This document shows positions 1-9,399 of a stretch of 64,000 bases of DNA, piece after piece; position 1 is the stretch's first letter, and each line of letters begins with the position of its first letter. The notes under the pieces are model-generated. The model worked only from the letters and a program-made list of their open reading frames with translations, ran no database searches and was not told where the DNA came from. The stretch is from Xaviernesmea rhizosphaerae (GTDB lineage: Bacteria; Pseudomonadota; Alphaproteobacteria; Rhizobiales; Rhizobiaceae). The translations under genes were made by a program, and so were the position numbers. The stretch lies in assembly GCF_001938945.1 (NCBI RefSeq), contig NZ_MKIO01000022.1:62001-126000 (forward strand), written 5' to 3'.

Positions 1-1109
1 GCATCGCGCGCAGCGTAGTCCGGATCTGCGAAGCGATGTCCCTGAAGTCCTTCTGTCAGGCGCTCCAAGGCGACCTTGGCGTCGGCGACGAGCGGAATCG
101 CGCCGTGCTTGGCGGCGTCGTAGCCCGTGAGGTTGACCGAGACGAGCTTACGGTCGGGATTGCCGAAGGCGGTCCAGCTTCCGGTCGTGAAGTCCTGGAA
201 GCGAGTACCAACGCCGAGGATCAGGTCGGCTTCGGCGGCGATCTTGTTGCCGCAATCAGTTCCTGTGACGCCGGGCGAGCCGAAGTTCAGCCGCTCCTCC
301 CAGTCGATCGCACCCTTGCCGGCCTGCGTCTCGACGATCGGAATATTGTGGGTTTTGGCGAAAGCAAGAAGGTCGGCATCGGCACCCGAATAGAGCACGC
401 CGCCGCCCGAAACGATGATCGGCTTCGTGGAAGTTTTCAGCGCTGCGACCACGTCGTCCACCTCACGCGGATCGGGCTCCGGACGGCGAATGCGCCAGGT
501 CTTCGGCGTGAAGAAGGCTTTGGGATAGTCGTAAGCCTCGGCCTGCACATCCTGGCAGAAGGCGAGCGTCACGGGACCGCAATTGGCCGGGTCGGTCATG
601 ACCTGCAGCGCGCGCGGCAGCGCGGTCATGATCTGTTCCGGCCGGGTGATCCGGTCGAAGTAGCGGCTGACCGGGCGGAAGCAGTCGGTGACGGTCATCG
701 TACCGTCGTCGAAGTCCTCGATCTGCTGCAGCACGGGGTCGGGGCGGCGGTTGGCGAAGACGTCACCGGGAATGAACAGCACCGGAAGGCGGTTGACATG
801 GGCAAGCGCCGACGCAGTGACCATGTTCGTGGCACCGGGGCCGATCGAGGACGTAACGGCCATGGCCTTCCGCCGGCGCTTCGTCTTTGCATAGGCGATC
901 GCGGCATGGGCCATGGTCTGCTCGTTCTGGCCGCGCCAAGTCGGCAGTCTGTCGCCAATCCCCTTCAGCGCCTCGCCGATGCCGGCGACGTTGCCATGGC
1001 CGAAGATCGCCCAGACCCCTTCGATGAAGCGGTCGCCTTCCTCGGTCATCTGGACCGAGAGCCAGCGAAACGTCGCCTGCGCTGCCGTTAGCCGAATCGT
1101 ATCCATCAT
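1..1109 (-). CDS. iolD: IolD, 3D-(3,5/4)-trihydroxycyclohexane-1,2-dione hydrolase, N-terminal part
   Basis: The minus strand from 1109 reads as the N-terminal half of a thiamine-diphosphate enzyme starting MDTIRLTAAQA, with an SSIGPGATNMVT stretch typical of the TPP-enzyme N-terminal domain and a later central-domain segment (VSGGGVLYSGAD). IolD opens the cyclohexane ring of the inositol-derived trione in myo-inositol catabolism. The gene runs off the left edge, so the C-terminal cofactor domain is not seen. Two adjacent ATG codons (1109 and 1106) are possible starts. The gene follows iolC by one base, so the two are surely co-transcribed and probably translationally coupled. Other iol genes (iolE, iolB, iolA) may lie beyond the edge. 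Confidence 0.9.
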   Translation of the reverse strand, partial: MMDTIRLTAAQATFRWLSVQMTEEGDRFIEGVWAIFGHGNVAGIGEALKGIGDRLPTWRGQNEQTMAHAAIAYAKTKRRRKAMAVTSSIGPGATNMVTASALAHVNRLPVLFIPGDVFANRRPDPVLQQIEDFDDGTMTVTDCFRPVSRYFDRITRPEQIMTALPRALQVMTDPANCGPVTLAFCQDVQAEAYDYPKAFFTPKTWRIRRPEPDPREVDDVVAALKTSTKPIIVSGGGVLYSGADADLLAFAKTHNIPIVETQAGKGAIDWEERLNFGSPGVTGTDCGNKIAAEADLILGVGTRFQDFTTGSWTAFGNPDRKLVSVNLTGYDAAKHGAIPLVADAKVALERLTEGLQGHRFADPDYAARD

Positions 1110-1110
1110 G

Positions 1111-3078
1111 TCAGTGCCTTCCCTGCAACTTCTGCGTCGCAAACTTGTCCTGTTCAGCTCCTTGGGCCGTCTCATCCTGTCGCAAACCGCCACGCGCCGC
1201 GTCCCAGACGTCGCAAAGCCGCCGATAGCGCGTCTGCATCTCCGCGACAGCGTCGTCATCGGACAGTCTGCCTGCCAACCATTCGCCCGCCGTTTTGGCG
1301 AAGATCGTCCGACCAACCGCGAAACCCTTCACGAGCGGGAACTCCGCGGCGACCGCGAAGCTTGCCGCCAGTTCCGCCTCCGGCGCATCAAGGCCGAGAA
1401 CGACGATGCCGCGCGTGTGCGGATCATTCTCGATGATCGCAGCGCAGGCCTGTTCCCAAGCACCGCGGCTGGCCATCGGCTCGAGCTTCCACCAATCGGG
1501 ATAGATGCCGATCTCGTAGAAGCGGCGGATGAGGGTCGCGGTGGTCGCTTCGTCGACCGGGCCGACCTTCGAGGGAACGATCTCCAGCAGGAATTCAAGG
1601 CGATTGCGACGGGCGGAGGCGAAGAGGCGCTTGACCGTCTCCTCCTGCGCGGCCTGCATGGCGTCGTCGTCGTCCGGGTGGCAGAAGCAAAGGACCTTGA
1701 CGACGTTGTCGAGGGGCCATTCATCGAGACCACCGAAGTCTGGGCCGATTTCCGGTTCCAGCGTCAGCGGCCGGGAGCCCGGCCACTCGACCGGTCGTCC
1801 GATCCACAATCCGGTTCCGGAGGCTGCCTGAAGCGCCTTCCGCCCAAGCCGGCTGTCGCAAAGAATGCCGTATCCCGACTGCCCATTCTGCACCCCGAGG
1901 GCGGCGCGCAGGCAGAGCTGCTTAAAGGCGCCGATCTTCTCCGGCTTCGCACCAGCCATCGTTTCGAGCTGCATGCGGTGGTCGAAGGCGAAGACCCGCA
2001 TGGTCGACCAGTCGCCGTGGCGGTTCGTCGACCAGTGGATCTGTTCGAGCTCCGCATCGTGGCGGAGCGCATTGGTCTTCACGCCCCGCTCGAGGAAGAA
2101 GTCGAGTTCGGAGAGCGACGGATAGGCGGGCGTGCAGCCATGGCGGCTGACGGCGAAGGCGCCGCAGGCATTGGCATATTGAAGCGCGCGCGGCCAGGGC
2201 GCGTCTTCCAACCAGCCCTTAATCAGGCCCGACATGAAGCCGTCGCCAGCACCGAGCACGTTGAAGACCTCGATCGGAAAGCCGGGACCGCGTTCGCCTT
2301 TATCGAGCGTCGCGGGGATCGCGCCGGTGAATGCGACCGCGCCGTGGGCCCCGCGCTTACAAACCAGCGTCGCCTCCGATACGGCACGTACAGCCTTCAG
2401 CGCCGCGATCGTGTCGGTCGACCCGCCGGCGATATGGAACTCCTCTTCCGTGCCGACGATCAGGTCGAAGAGATGCAGGGTCGACTGGAGCTTCTCGGTG
2501 ACGCGCCGGCTTTCCACGAAGCGGCTTTCGCCGTCGCCATGGCCGGCGACACCCCAGAGATTCGGCCGGTAATCGATGTCGAGCGCGGTACGAGCGCCAT
2601 GCTTGCGGGCGAGATCGAGCGCCTTCAGCACGGCCTTCTCGGTCTGCACATGGCTGAGATGGGTGCCGGTCGCCACGACGGAGCGGGCGCGCGCGATCAG
2701 CGCCTCGTCGATGTCGTCCTCGCAGAGCGCCATGTCCGCGCAGTTCTCGCGGTAGAAGATGAGCGGAAAGCGCTCGTCGTCCCGGATGCCGAGCAACACG
2801 AGTGCGGTGAGGCGCTCCGGATCAGTCTTCACCCCGGACACGTCCACGCCCTCGCGCGCCAGTTCCTCGCGGATGAAGCGGCCCATATGCTCGTCGCCGA
2901 CGCGGGTGATCAGCGCCGAGCGGAGACCAAGGCGCGCGGTGCCGGCGGCCATGTTGGTGGGCGAGCCACCGATATATTTGCGGAACGAGCCCATGTCCTC
3001 GAGCCGCCCGCCAACCTGCGCGCCATAAAGATCCACCGACGAGCGGCCGATCGTGATGACATCGAGAGTTTCACCCAT
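1111..3078 (-). CDS. iolC: IolC, 5-dehydro-2-deoxygluconokinase fused to DUF2090
   Basis: This 655-residue protein has two parts. Residues 1 to about 325 are a PfkB-family sugar kinase: an N-terminal GGSPTNMAAG substrate-binding motif and a GAGDGFMSG motif near residue 275 that holds the catalytic aspartate. Residues from about 330 onward match the DUF2090 extension, which is a TIM-barrel aldolase-like domain. The kinase phosphorylates 5-dehydro-2-deoxy-D-gluconate in the inositol pathway. The DUF2090 domain may act in the following aldolase step, which is inference. The fusion is normal for rhizobial IolC, while Bacillus IolC is about half this length. The start has a GGAGG ribosome-binding site six bases upstream. 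iolD follows immediately. Confidence 0.93.
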   Translation of the reverse strand: MGETLDVITIGRSSVDLYGAQVGGRLEDMGSFRKYIGGSPTNMAAGTARLGLRSALITRVGDEHMGRFIREELAREGVDVSGVKTDPERLTALVLLGIRDDERFPLIFYRENCADMALCEDDIDEALIARARSVVATGTHLSHVQTEKAVLKALDLARKHGARTALDIDYRPNLWGVAGHGDGESRFVESRRVTEKLQSTLHLFDLIVGTEEEFHIAGGSTDTIAALKAVRAVSEATLVCKRGAHGAVAFTGAIPATLDKGERGPGFPIEVFNVLGAGDGFMSGLIKGWLEDAPWPRALQYANACGAFAVSRHGCTPAYPSLSELDFFLERGVKTNALRHDAELEQIHWSTNRHGDWSTMRVFAFDHRMQLETMAGAKPEKIGAFKQLCLRAALGVQNGQSGYGILCDSRLGRKALQAASGTGLWIGRPVEWPGSRPLTLEPEIGPDFGGLDEWPLDNVVKVLCFCHPDDDDAMQAAQEETVKRLFASARRNRLEFLLEIVPSKVGPVDEATTATLIRRFYEIGIYPDWWKLEPMASRGAWEQACAAIIENDPHTRGIVVLGLDAPEAELAASFAVAAEFPLVKGFAVGRTIFAKTAGEWLAGRLSDDDAVAEMQTRYRRLCDVWDAARGGLRQDETAQGAEQDKFATQKLQGRH

Positions 3079-3400
3079 TCTGTCCTCCAGGAGCGACGCG
3101 GCATGGCCGTGGCCACCGATCGCGCTGTGCCAACTCTTAGTTGGCGTTCAAGCTTGCTGTCCGCCCGGCTCCGGGCGATATTGAGTTTGGTGTTGCATTC
3201 AAAACTTTGATATTGCGCGGTACGCTGAGCTTCATTCAATTACATCGACGTCGGCCAACCTCCATTCGGGAATATCCTGGGGTCCAGAGACCCGCTGGCA
3301 GTGCCTCAGACCTGACATTGCAAGAAGCGAACAAGTCAGTGGTCACTTTCTTTGATGGCTACGCGTTTCAATTTCCGCGTTGGCTGTCGGATGCTTTAGT
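3079..3400 (-). promoter_or_regulatory. iolC upstream region with two small inverted repeats
   Basis: No convincing gene lies in this 322-base stretch. It must hold the promoter of iolCD on the minus strand. Two perfect inverted repeats are visible: a 7-bp repeat with a 3-bp spacer at 3129-3145 (arms GCCAACT / AGTTGGC) and a 7-bp repeat with a 2-bp spacer at 3162-3177 (arms CGCCCGG / CCGGGCG). Either could be an operator for an inositol repressor such as IolR, or a stem in the mRNA leader. I cannot place -35 and -10 boxes with confidence. Confidence 0.35.
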
Positions 3401-3434
3401 AGGCCGCGGGCTCGGGAGGCAGAGCCCGCGGCCT
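3401..3434 (-). terminator. 13-bp stem-loop after the sugar ABC operon
   Basis: A perfect inverted repeat with 13-bp arms (3401-3413 and 3422-3434) and an 8-base loop sits 67 bases past the stop of the permease gene. The stem is almost all G and C. No run of T follows on the minus strand, so it may stabilise the 3' end of the message or act with Rho rather than be a classical intrinsic terminator. Confidence 0.5.
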
Positions 3435-3500
3435 CGCCGCTTCCCCCGTAAGAAGGCGGCGGTAATCGTAGCCACTGCTTGGTGGCTCGTCCTGGCTGCA

Positions 3501-4520
3501 TCAGCTCCGCTTCACGCGCTTTTTCTGGCGATACATGTCGGCAACCACGGCAGCCACGATGATCAGCCCCTTCAGCATTTCCTGATAGTAGGCGTCGAGC
3601 CGCAGAAAGGTGAAGCCTGAGATGATGACGCCGAATATAACCATGCCGATGCAAGTGCCGAGAACCGAGCCGCGGCCACCCGAGAGGGAAACGCCGCCGA
3701 TCACAGCCATGGCGATGGCATCAAGTTCGTACATTTGCCCCATGCCCGCCTGTGCTGTGAGGCCACGGGCGGCAACCACGATGCCAGCCAGAGCGGAAAG
3801 CAGACCGGCGACGGCATAGATCTTCACCGTGTGGCGTTCGACATTGATCCCGGTGACGCGCGCCGCATGGGCATTGGCGCCGATCGCATAGGTGAACTTT
3901 CCGTAGCGGGTGTAGCGCAGGACGACATGCATGATCACCGCGACGATGAGGAAGATCACAACCGGCATCATTCCCTTCCCCAATGCGGCGAAGCTATCGG
4001 TCGGGAAGCTGATCGGTTGGCCCTTCGTGTACCATTTTGCAAAGCCGCGGGCCGTCACCATCATGCCGAGGGTGGCGATGAAAGGCGGAATGCGCGTATA
4101 GGCAATCAGGGCTCCGTTGATGGCCCCACAGAGTACACCGACAATCAGGCCGATCGCGACAGGGATGACGACCGGAAGGTCCGTCAGGCCGGGATAAAGA
4201 GCCCGCTCGAACGTTCCGATCTGGGCGAAGCTCATGGCGATCATGGCCGTGGCGCCGACGATCGATCCCGAGCTGAGATCGATACCGCCGGAGATGATAA
4301 CCTGCGTCACGCCGATCGCGATGATACCAATGACCGACACCTGCAGGATCATGATCGACAGGCGCTGGGGATTGAGCAGAAACGATTGTCCCTGCAGGAT
4401 CCAGCCGAGCAACTCGAAGGTCAAAGAGATGCCGATGAGAACCAGCAGGATATTCAGTTCGGACGGCAACTTGCGTTTCGCCGACGTCGCGGCCACGGCC
4501 TGTTGCGAAATCGTGTTCAT
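3501..4520 (-). CDS. iatP: Sugar (inositol-type) ABC transporter permease
   Basis: The 339-residue protein is a BPD_transp_2 (RbsC-like) inner-membrane permease with about ten hydrophobic segments. It has the family signatures SGGIDLSSGS near residue 85 and IGGVSLSGGRGS near residue 275. It would form the channel of an importer with the ATPase just upstream (26-base gap) and the binding protein before that. The binding protein resembles myo-inositol-binding IbpA, so inositol is the likely substrate, but the permease alone does not prove this. A clear GGAGGAG ribosome-binding site precedes the ATG. It is the last gene of the operon and is followed by a strong stem-loop. Confidence 0.85.
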   Translation of the reverse strand: MNTISQQAVAATSAKRKLPSELNILLVLIGISLTFELLGWILQGQSFLLNPQRLSIMILQVSVIGIIAIGVTQVIISGGIDLSSGSIVGATAMIAMSFAQIGTFERALYPGLTDLPVVIPVAIGLIVGVLCGAINGALIAYTRIPPFIATLGMMVTARGFAKWYTKGQPISFPTDSFAALGKGMMPVVIFLIVAVIMHVVLRYTRYGKFTYAIGANAHAARVTGINVERHTVKIYAVAGLLSALAGIVVAARGLTAQAGMGQMYELDAIAMAVIGGVSLSGGRGSVLGTCIGMVIFGVIISGFTFLRLDAYYQEMLKGLIIVAAVVADMYRQKKRVKRS

Positions 4521-4546
4521 GTGTTCTCCTCCTCTTCGGCGCCGCC

Positions 4547-6085
4547 TCAGCGCGCCGCGAGATCCATAATTTTGATCTGGTCAGCCTCTGCGCGGTCGAG
4601 AAACCCGGAAACGCGCCCCTCCTGCATGACCATGATGCGGTCGCTCATTCCCAAGACTTCCGGCAGCTCCGACGAGATCATCAGAACGGCGACGCCTTCG
4701 GCCGCCAGGCCTGTGATCAGTCGGTGGATTTCCGATTTGGCGCCGACATCGATCCCGCGTGTCGGCTCGTCCAGGATGAGAATGCGTGGCTTGGTCAGCA
4801 GCCAGCGTGCGATCAGCAGCTTCTGCTGGTTGCCGCCTGACAGATTTTCAACGATCTCGTGGAGGTTTGGCGTCTTGACCCTCAGCTTCTTCGCCATGCC
4901 TTCCGCCAGCTCCGTCACCCTCTTCTGGTCGACAAAGCCTGCCTTGACATGCGAACGGGTGATCAGAGCGGACTGGATATTTTCCAGACAATCGAGTGTG
5001 AGGAAACATCCCGTCTCCTTGCGATCCTCGGTCAGAAACGCCATTCCATGCGCCATCGCCTCATTTGGGCTCTTGATGGTGACAGGCTTGTTATCGATCA
5101 GGATCTGGCCACTGTCGGCAGGTGTCACGCCGAACAGAGCCTCGGCGACGTTCGAGCGTTTCGCGCCGACAAGGCCGGCGAGACCCAGGATTTCCCCGCG
5201 CCGCAACGAAAACGAGATGTCGTGAAAGACACCGGGAATGGTGAGGTTCTTCACGTCGAGAATGACGTCGCCGATCGCGCAATCGATCTTCGGAAACATG
5301 TTGGTGATTTCGCGCCCGACCATCATGCGGATGATGTCGTCGCGGGTCACATCCTTCGATGAATGCGTGCCGATATACTTGCCATCGCGGAAGACCGTGA
5401 ACTCGTCGGCGATTTCGAAAAGCTCGTTCATCTTGTGGGTGATGTAGATGATGCCGATATCGCGGGCCTTCAGGTCGCGGATGATGGCAAAGAGATGCTC
5501 CACCTCGCGCTCGGTCAGCGCGGAGGTCGGCTCGTCCATGATGAGAATGCGCGACTCGTAGCTGACGGCGCGCGCGATCTCGACCATCTGCTTCTGTGCC
5601 ACGGTCAGTTCGGAAACTTGCGTGTCGGGATCGAGCGAGAGGTTGAGCCGCGCGAAGAGCGCGCGGGTCATCTCGGCCATCTTGCCGTGGTCGATCAGGC
5701 CGAAGCGGTTTCGCGGTTCACGCCGGATCCAGATGTTTTCGGCGATCGTCATCCAGTTCATCAACTGGAGTTCCTGATGGATCATGGCGATGCCCTGCTC
5801 CAGGGCATCAAGCGGCGATTTGAGCGTCACCGGCTCGCCACGCAGGCGGATTTCGCCCGCATCCGGCTGATAAATGCCGGCGATGATCTTCATGAGCGTG
5901 GATTTGCCCGCACCATTCTCGCCCATCAGCGCATGCACGCTTCCCTTGCGGATGCGAAGCTGGACATTGTCGAGCGCGAGAACACCCGGAAATTCCTTGC
6001 GGATCCCCTCAAGCGCGAGAAGCCCGTCGATCTCGGTCCGCTCGTTCATCCGCTTGATTGCGGACGCCGTGGCCTGGCTAACCAT
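4547..6085 (-). CDS. iatA: Sugar (inositol-type) ABC transporter ATPase, two nucleotide-binding domains
   Basis: This is a tandem ATPase of the RbsA/MglA class, 512 residues from the start chosen here. The first domain has Walker [10 protein letters not shown] and Walker [12 protein letters not shown]. The second has a degenerate Walker A region (GLVGAKRS), signature LSGGNQQK and Walker [12 protein letters not shown] degenerate second Walker A is usual in this family. The open frame extends 21 codons further upstream, but the ATG at 6085 has a GGAGG seven bases ahead, whereas the ATG two codons earlier directly abuts that GGAGG. It powers import through the downstream permease. Confidence 0.88.
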   Translation of the reverse strand: MVSQATASAIKRMNERTEIDGLLALEGIRKEFPGVLALDNVQLRIRKGSVHALMGENGAGKSTLMKIIAGIYQPDAGEIRLRGEPVTLKSPLDALEQGIAMIHQELQLMNWMTIAENIWIRREPRNRFGLIDHGKMAEMTRALFARLNLSLDPDTQVSELTVAQKQMVEIARAVSYESRILIMDEPTSALTEREVEHLFAIIRDLKARDIGIIYITHKMNELFEIADEFTVFRDGKYIGTHSSKDVTRDDIIRMMVGREITNMFPKIDCAIGDVILDVKNLTIPGVFHDISFSLRRGEILGLAGLVGAKRSNVAEALFGVTPADSGQILIDNKPVTIKSPNEAMAHGMAFLTEDRKETGCFLTLDCLENIQSALITRSHVKAGFVDQKRVTELAEGMAKKLRVKTPNLHEIVENLSGGNQQKLLIARWLLTKPRILILDEPTRGIDVGAKSEIHRLITGLAAEGVAVLMISSELPEVLGMSDRIMVMQEGRVSGFLDRAEADQIKIMDLAAR

Positions 6086-6105
6086 TCCCATCCTCCTCCC
6101 AGGTT

Positions 6106-6134
6106 CCACGAAGGGGCAGGACGCCCCTTCGTGG
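6106..6134 (-). promoter_or_regulatory. Intercistronic stem-loop between binding-protein and ATPase genes
   Basis: A perfect 12-bp inverted repeat (6106-6117 and 6123-6134) with a 5-base loop lies in the 59-base gap between the binding-protein stop and the ATPase start. Hairpins here are common in ABC operons. They protect the upstream message from 3' decay, so the binding protein is made in excess over the membrane parts. No T run follows on the minus strand, so partial read-through is likely. Confidence 0.65.
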
Positions 6135-6144
6135 CATGTCATTG

Positions 6145-7086
6145 TCAATTCTTCTTCTGGTAATCCTTGAGATTGGACGGGGTGACGAGTTCGAAGGGCA
6201 CATAGACCTTCTTTTCGACGCTCTCTCCCTTGGCGAGCTTGAGTGCGGCATCCACCGCCCCCTTGCCCTGACCGGCGGCGTTCTGGAACACCGTCACGTC
6301 GAGATCGCCCGCCGCCATGGCCGCGAGTGCGTCCTGCGTCGCGTCGATGCCGCCGACGACGACCTGGTCCATCGGAATGTTTGCCGCCTTCAGCGCCTGG
6401 ATGGCGCCGATGGCCATCTCGTCGTTGTTGGCAAGGACAGCATCGAACTTCACGCCGGCCGACAGCCAGTTGGTGACAAGGTCCGCGCCCTGCGTGCGCG
6501 ACCAGTTGCCGACCTGCTCTTCCGCGATGGACATGAAGCTGCAGTCGGGCGTGGCGATCACGTCCTTGATCGCCTTCGTGCGCATGCGGGACGCCTGGTT
6601 GGAGAGCTCGCCCATGAGAACGACGACCTTGGCCTCTTTCTTTCCGGCGGCCTTCAGCAGACGGCAGGCTTCCTTCGTTTCCAGTGTGCCGGCATCGATC
6701 TCCTTGGAGGCGACGAATGCCTGCTTGTCAGGAAGCTGGTCCACATTGGCGGGCTCGCGGTTAACGTAGACAAGCGGGATACCGGCCGCGGAAGCAGCCT
6801 GCGACATGGCCGCCGTCGCATCGGTATCGACCGGGTTGACGATGATCGCATCGACGCCCGAAGCCACGAAGTTCTGGATCTGGTTCAGCTGCTTGCCGAC
6901 GTCATTCTGAGCATCTTCAATTTGCAGCTTTACGTCCTTCTCCTTGGAGTAGTCGATCATGCCGTTGCGCAGCACGGTCAGAAAGTTGTCGTCGAACAAA
7001 GCCATTGACACGCCGACATTTTGAGCCTGTGCCGTGCCGGCCATCATGCCCGCCAGCAGTGCTGCCATAACCAATTTGGATTTCAT
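6145..7086 (-). CDS. ibpA: Periplasmic sugar-binding protein, IbpA/RbsB-like (probably myo-inositol)
   Basis: The 313-residue protein is a Peripla_BP_4 family solute-binding protein. The start at 7086 ([11 protein letters not shown]) gives a typical Sec signal peptide ending around TAQAQN, with a GGAGGAG site ahead; the longer frame has no such leader. The mature part begins [19 protein letters not shown] and contains [11 protein letters not shown] and [13 protein letters not shown]. From memory these closely match the rhizobial myo-inositol-binding protein IbpA. It delivers substrate to the ATPase/permease encoded downstream. Substrate assignment rests on this resemblance and on iolCD nearby. 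Confidence 0.8.
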   Translation of the reverse strand: MKSKLVMAALLAGMMAGTAQAQNVGVSMALFDDNFLTVLRNGMIDYSKEKDVKLQIEDAQNDVGKQLNQIQNFVASGVDAIIVNPVDTDATAAMSQAASAAGIPLVYVNREPANVDQLPDKQAFVASKEIDAGTLETKEACRLLKAAGKKEAKVVVLMGELSNQASRMRTKAIKDVIATPDCSFMSIAEEQVGNWSRTQGADLVTNWLSAGVKFDAVLANNDEMAIGAIQALKAANIPMDQVVVGGIDATQDALAAMAAGDLDVTVFQNAAGQGKGAVDAALKLAKGESVEKKVYVPFELVTPSNLKDYQKKN

Positions 7087-7149
7087 GCTGCTCTCCTCCC
7101 TAATTAAGAGCTCCCTTTGAGAGAGGGGCGACCACCGCCCTTCACCCAA

Positions 7150-8322
7150 TTACCTGTAATCGACCCAGACCCCGCCCTGATCGGCCGAACGAACGCAGTT
7201 CTCCACCCAGCGTACGCCTTCCACTCCCGCCTCGATCCCCGGATAGCGGATGCCTGCCAGACGGTCCCCGTCGTTCTCGTTGCGCGCCTCCATGGCGATG
7301 GCAAAGCGATCGTAGAGATTGGCCCAGGCTTCGAAGAGACCCTCCGGATGGCCTGCACCGATACGATCGTCGGCAAGCGCCTTTGCATGCAGGTAACCCA
7401 TGCCGCGTTCCAGGATGCGCACGGGCTCGCCCTGAACCTCGAAACGAAGCTGGTTCGGCTGCTCGTCCCACCACTCGATCGATGCTTTGGAACCGACAAT
7501 GCGGACCTTCTGGCTGTGCATTGAGCCGGCATTGACAGCGCTTGACCAGAGCGTACCGAAGGCACCGTTGTCATACTCCATCAACGTCATGGCGTTGTCC
7601 TCGAGCGGCGCACGCGTCTTGACGAAGCTCTGACGTGCGCACAGGAGGCGCTTGATATGTAGGTCGGGCAGGATGACCTCAGAAATATACAGTGGATGCG
7701 TACCGATGTCGCCAAGCACGTAGCTCGGGCCTGCAAACTTCGGGTCGACGCGCCAGCGGGTGGCCGGGTTCTGCAACTCGACAGCTTCATTGTGGAAGCC
7801 GTGCGCGAACTGGAGGTTAACCAAGCGGATTTCGCCGAGTTCGCCGGCAGCAACAAGTTCACGGGCATGTTCGATGACCTGATGGCCGCTATAGCCGTAG
7901 GTCACGCCGACGATGCGGCCGCGCTCGGCGGCGATCCGCTGGAGATCTTCGGCTTCCGCAACCGTGAAGCACAGCGGCTTCTCGCAGACCACGTGCAGCC
8001 CGCTTTCGAGCGCAGCCTTGGTGATCTCGTAGTGGGTGTTGTTCGGGGTCGCGATCGAGACAGCCTCGATCCCGTCGGGACGCTTTGCTTCCTCGGCAAA
8101 GAGCGTCCGCCAGTCGGCGTAGCACCGCGACGGGTCAAGCCCGAGTTCGGCACCGAAGGCGCGACCGCGTTCGGCATCAATGTCGAAAGCGCCGGCAACG
8201 AGATCGAAATAGCGATCGCGCAGCGCCGCACTGCGGTGGACGTAGCCGATCTGGCTGCCCCGGCCACCGCCAACCATTGCCCAGCGGAGCGGTCGTTTCG
8301 TCTGACGAGTTCCGTAAATCAT
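7150..8322 (-). CDS. Gfo/Idh/MocA family NAD(P)-dependent dehydrogenase
   Basis: The 390-residue protein has an N-terminal Rossmann fold with the nucleotide motif VGGGRGSQIG near residue 17 and the conserved CEKPL motif near residue 113, whose lysine is catalytic in the family. A C-terminal alpha/beta domain includes GDIGTHPLY. The family oxidises or reduces sugars and cyclitols, inositol dehydrogenases included. Lying between a TIM-barrel isomerase gene and an inositol-type importer, it probably acts on the imported cyclitol or a derivative, but the exact substrate cannot be read from the sequence. The start at 8322 lies 21 bases after the upstream gene. Confidence 0.82.
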   Translation of the reverse strand: MIYGTRQTKRPLRWAMVGGGRGSQIGYVHRSAALRDRYFDLVAGAFDIDAERGRAFGAELGLDPSRCYADWRTLFAEEAKRPDGIEAVSIATPNNTHYEITKAALESGLHVVCEKPLCFTVAEAEDLQRIAAERGRIVGVTYGYSGHQVIEHARELVAAGELGEIRLVNLQFAHGFHNEAVELQNPATRWRVDPKFAGPSYVLGDIGTHPLYISEVILPDLHIKRLLCARQSFVKTRAPLEDNAMTLMEYDNGAFGTLWSSAVNAGSMHSQKVRIVGSKASIEWWDEQPNQLRFEVQGEPVRILERGMGYLHAKALADDRIGAGHPEGLFEAWANLYDRFAIAMEARNENDGDRLAGIRYPGIEAGVEGVRWVENCVRSADQGGVWVDYR

Positions 8323-8343
8323 TGAGATATCCGTCCAGGATTG

Positions 8344-9267
8344 TTAGAAGCCGGCCGACTTCAGGTAGTCGCGGCTGAGTTTCACATCCGCCAGGCTTCC
8401 GCCGGCGTTGCGCGGGTCACGCTCCTGCTCGACAGTGATGAAGCCTTCGTAGCCGAGGTCACCGAGAAGGATGCGGATGGCAGGATAATCGATGCAGCCA
8501 TTGCCGATCGGGCACATGACGCCTTGCGCGCAGGCTTCGAAGAAGCGGATCCGCTCGCCCATCACGCGGTCGAATACGGCCTTGTCGATGTCCTTGAAAT
8601 GGATGTAGTCGAGACGGTCAGCATATTTGCGCAGCGTTTCGACAGGATCCATACCGGCATAGAACGTATGACCGGTGTCGAGGCAAAAGCCGGCAACCTC
8701 TTGCGGAATATCAGACGCCAGACGCTCGATCTCGTCCTCGAATTCGATGTAGCCACCCGCATGCGGGTGGATAGTGGCGCGAACGCCGTATTTCTCGCGG
8801 GCCAGATCGGCGATCGCTCTGATATTGTCCATCATACTGGCCCAGGCCGCGTCGTCGAGCCGCGGCGCCTTGTCGGGATGCCCAGCGGCAAAATCGCGCT
8901 CGTCATGTCCCCAGTCCATGACCGTGAGATAAGGCGCTGCAAAGCGCTGACCGGCCGACTGTGGCGGCTTGGGCAGGCTGGTGATCAGCGCGCAGATCTC
9001 CTCAGTCTGACGCAGGAGGTTTTTACGATTGCCTGGGTCGAGCAGATCATTGAAGATCGTTCCGGCAACGATGTAGAGCCCCCGGCTTACAAGTGCCCGG
9101 GAGACAAGGTCAATGTCTAGCGGGACATAACCATAGGGGCCAAGTTCCATTCCGTCATAACCGGCGTCGTTGACTTCATCGAATACCAGTTCCCACGCAG
9201 GGAGATTGGGATTGCGCACGTCATCAACGCCCCAGCAGCACGGAGCTGTGGTGACTGCAATGCTCAT
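8344..9267 (-). CDS. Sugar phosphate isomerase/epimerase (IolE/xylose-isomerase-like TIM barrel)
   Basis: The 307-residue protein belongs to AP_endonuc_2 (Pfam PF01261). Metal-binding-type motifs are visible: an acidic MELGPYGY segment near residue 40, HPHAGGY in the middle, CLDTGHTFY, YIHFKDID and a C-terminal VEQERD. The family includes inosose dehydratase (IolE) and IolH/IolI. As first gene of the operon with a Gfo/Idh dehydrogenase and an inositol-type importer, it probably isomerises or dehydrates a keto-inositol, but it is not close enough for me to call it IolE. It is transcribed divergently from the LacI regulator, with only 132 bases between the two starts. Confidence 0.8.
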   Translation of the reverse strand: MSIAVTTAPCCWGVDDVRNPNLPAWELVFDEVNDAGYDGMELGPYGYVPLDIDLVSRALVSRGLYIVAGTIFNDLLDPGNRKNLLRQTEEICALITSLPKPPQSAGQRFAAPYLTVMDWGHDERDFAAGHPDKAPRLDDAAWASMMDNIRAIADLAREKYGVRATIHPHAGGYIEFEDEIERLASDIPQEVAGFCLDTGHTFYAGMDPVETLRKYADRLDYIHFKDIDKAVFDRVMGERIRFFEACAQGVMCPIGNGCIDYPAIRILLGDLGYEGFITVEQERDPRNAGGSLADVKLSRDYLKSAGF

Positions 9268-9343
9268 ATTGTGATTGTCCTTCCCTGGTGCCGCCCACGG
9301 GGGGGCGACCCTCCTTGGACAAAAGACTTAGCCGCAGATATCG

Positions 9344-9381
9344 ACTTTACAAAGTTCGATTTTGATGGGATTCCATCAAAA
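9344..9381. promoter_or_regulatory. Probable LacI-family operator(s) in the divergent gap
   Basis: Two inverted repeats lie in the gap between the divergent isomerase operon and the LacI gene. The stronger is a perfect 9-bp repeat with a 4-bp centre at 9360-9381 (arms TTTTGATGG / CCATCAAAA). A shorter one lies at 9344-9355 (arms ACTTT / AAAGT). LacI-family repressors bind such palindromes, and the location allows both autoregulation and control of the transporter operon. The assignment is from position and symmetry only. Confidence 0.55.
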
Positions 9382-9399
9382 ACGAGTGGAGATAGGCAA

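Noticed and set aside
913..3210. Open frame of 765 codons on the plus strand opposite iolC
   Set aside because: It is antisense to a clearly coding gene. Its length comes from high third-position GC on the opposite strand, and its product resembles nothing.
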